Part shown: piece after piece, positions 63,326 through 64,000 of the stretch
How positions within the stretch are numbered: the stretch's first letter is position 1
Layout: the number at the start of each line of letters is the position of its first letter
Source: Spirosomataceae bacterium TFI 002
Lineage (GTDB): Bacteria; Bacteroidota; Bacteroidia; Cytophagales; Spirosomataceae
Assembly: GCA_900230115.1 (NCBI GenBank)
Contig: LT907983.1
Coordinates: 1,116,001-1,180,000, forward strand
Length of the DNA: 64,000 nucleotides
Direction: 5' to 3'
Translations under genes and position numbers: made by a program
The notes under the pieces: generated by a model
Database searches by the model: none
Told to the model about the DNA's origin: nothing
The model's input: the letters and a program-made list of their open reading frames with translations, nothing else

Positions 63326-64000
63326 CTATTTCATAGAAGGTCGTTTAACTTTAACAACAACTCTATCTATTACAGTTTTTCCCGTTTTTGAGCGAAGTTC
63401 GAACTCATAATTACCATCTGACATATATCCAAGATCGAAAACATGTCCATAGTAATTGGTATTGTTGAAAACCTGTCCTGTGGCTTTATTTACCAATTGC
63501 TGATCGGCTTCGTATGTAATAGCTTGAATACTCACACCTACCCTACCATCGGATCTAGTATATGTACCAGCAACAGTCCAGTGACCTCCTAGTGAGTTTC
63601 TATATACTGTATAACGCTGTCCAGAATTGAAGTTATCATTTGAAATGTCTAATATAAAGTCTTTAGGACAATCAAAGTTTGTACTTTCCATTCTTCTACC
63701 TCTTTGTCTGTAGTGGAATGGAGAATCTTTCCCTGCAAAAGAATATCTATTTTGTCCGTTAACTCTCAACTGATAGCCATTTAGCTCTTTGTCTACAATC
63801 ACACCGAAAGTTAAAATTGGCCAATCTATTTCTTTATTCTCTAAGATAGAATTTACAAAGAGGTTATAAGTTTCAGCATTGTTCTCTTGCATAGAAGGAA
63901 CGTTGGTAGATGCAAAGGCAGGTGCCCATTCTTCAAGTTGCTTACCCGGCTTTTGGGTTCTTACATCTTTGTATTCAGTACATCCAGCTCTTGTTCTTAA
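63326..64000 (-). CDS. Secreted-protein C-terminal half, paralogue of the coathanger protein (partial)
   Basis: The last 224 residues of a larger protein: the frame is open to the right edge, so the gene starts beyond 64000 (the ATG at 63892 is internal). It is clearly related to the C-terminal part of the protein at 11508-13160. Shared elements are RTxxxCxxYxDVR (RTRAGCTEYKDVR here), PKDFILDI, RYTVYRNSLGGHWTVAGTYTR, and a final YYGHVFDLGYMSDGNYEFEL ending VVVKVKR. The domain looks beta-rich and extracellular. Function unknown; the shared domain is not one I can name. Upstream domains are not in the window. Confidence 0.8.
   Translation of the reverse strand, partial: LRTRAGCTEYKDVRTQKPGKQLEEWAPAFASTNVPSMQENNAETYNLFVNSILENKEIDWPILTFGVIVDKELNGYQLRVNGQNRYSFAGKDSPFHYRQRGRRMESTNFDCPKDFILDISNDNFNSGQRYTVYRNSLGGHWTVAGTYTRSDGRVGVSIQAITYEADQQLVNKATGQVFNNTNYYGHVFDLGYMSDGNYEFELRSKTGKTVIDRVVVKVKRPSMK

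Noticed and set aside
1-64000. CRISPR arrays, tRNA or rRNA genes, and insertion sequences
   Set aside because: No regular repeats with spacers, no cloverleaf or rRNA-like sequence and no transposase were recognised by reading. A tRNAscan or CRISPR search was not possible.

Overview
This 64 kb window reads as a chromosomal segment of a Bacteroidota bacterium, most likely of the order Cytophagales. The evidence is a SusC/SusD pair, sensor kinase and NarL-type regulator gene pairs, a long type-2 IleRS, TTG-N19-TAnnTTTG promoters, gliding-type C-terminal modules, an AT-rich composition, and almost no Shine-Dalgarno sequences. No phage, insertion sequence, CRISPR array, tRNA or rRNA was recognised. 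Both ends cut genes: sucA at the left edge and a secreted-protein gene at the right edge.

Region by region. 1-4 kb: sucA (3' end), sucB and lpdA of the 2-oxoglutarate dehydrogenase complex. 4-9.4 kb: cell-envelope accessory genes, namely a lamin-tail secreted protein with a small Lys-rich partner, a membrane-anchored papain-like (AvrRpt2/C70-like) peptidase with a lipoprotein, and a polytopic membrane protein. 9.4-15.5 kb: a NarL-type regulator, its short sensor kinase, a secreted coathanger protein and recQ. 15.7-19.4 kb: kdsD, nadB and an AlkB-type hydroxylase. 19.5-26 kb: signalling genes, including a tightly overlapped rpoN-ntrC-kinase operon, two single-domain receivers and a CHASE3-type kinase. 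26-30.8 kb: a coiled-coil membrane protein, a lipoprotein esterase, a periplasmic amidohydrolase and an xre/membrane-protein operon under a very clear promoter with paired operators. 31-35 kb: parA, parB, dnaB and a diverged second ParA.

35.1-41.1 kb holds what I consider the most novel block. A PapD-like periplasmic chaperone is followed on the same strand by the ParA-like ATPase. Near it lie a 916-residue usher-like outer-membrane barrel and four small secreted proteins with the same C-terminal strand signature. I read this as an atypical chaperone-usher-like fibre or surface-protein system.

41-49.6 kb: an FGE-type lipoprotein with both catalytic cysteines, a DUF2520 dehydrogenase, waaA, ileS with a swapped GIHH signature (predicted mupirocin insensitivity), and a six-repeat Ig-like secreted protein. 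49.9-54 kb: a five-gene operon of a Crp-like regulator, two aldo/keto reductases, a Dabb lipoprotein and a membrane AraC regulator, followed by a beta-lactamase-fold serine hydrolase. 55.4-63 kb: a hexuronate-type MFS transporter, a secreted bicupin and a SusC/SusD pair, together suggesting uptake of a uronic-acid-containing glycan. The last gene is a paralogue of the coathanger protein near 12 kb.

KdsD and WaaA both serve lipopolysaccharide Kdo synthesis and transfer. Several gene starts were moved from the longest open frame on the basis of promoters, signal peptides or family N termini, as noted in each entry.
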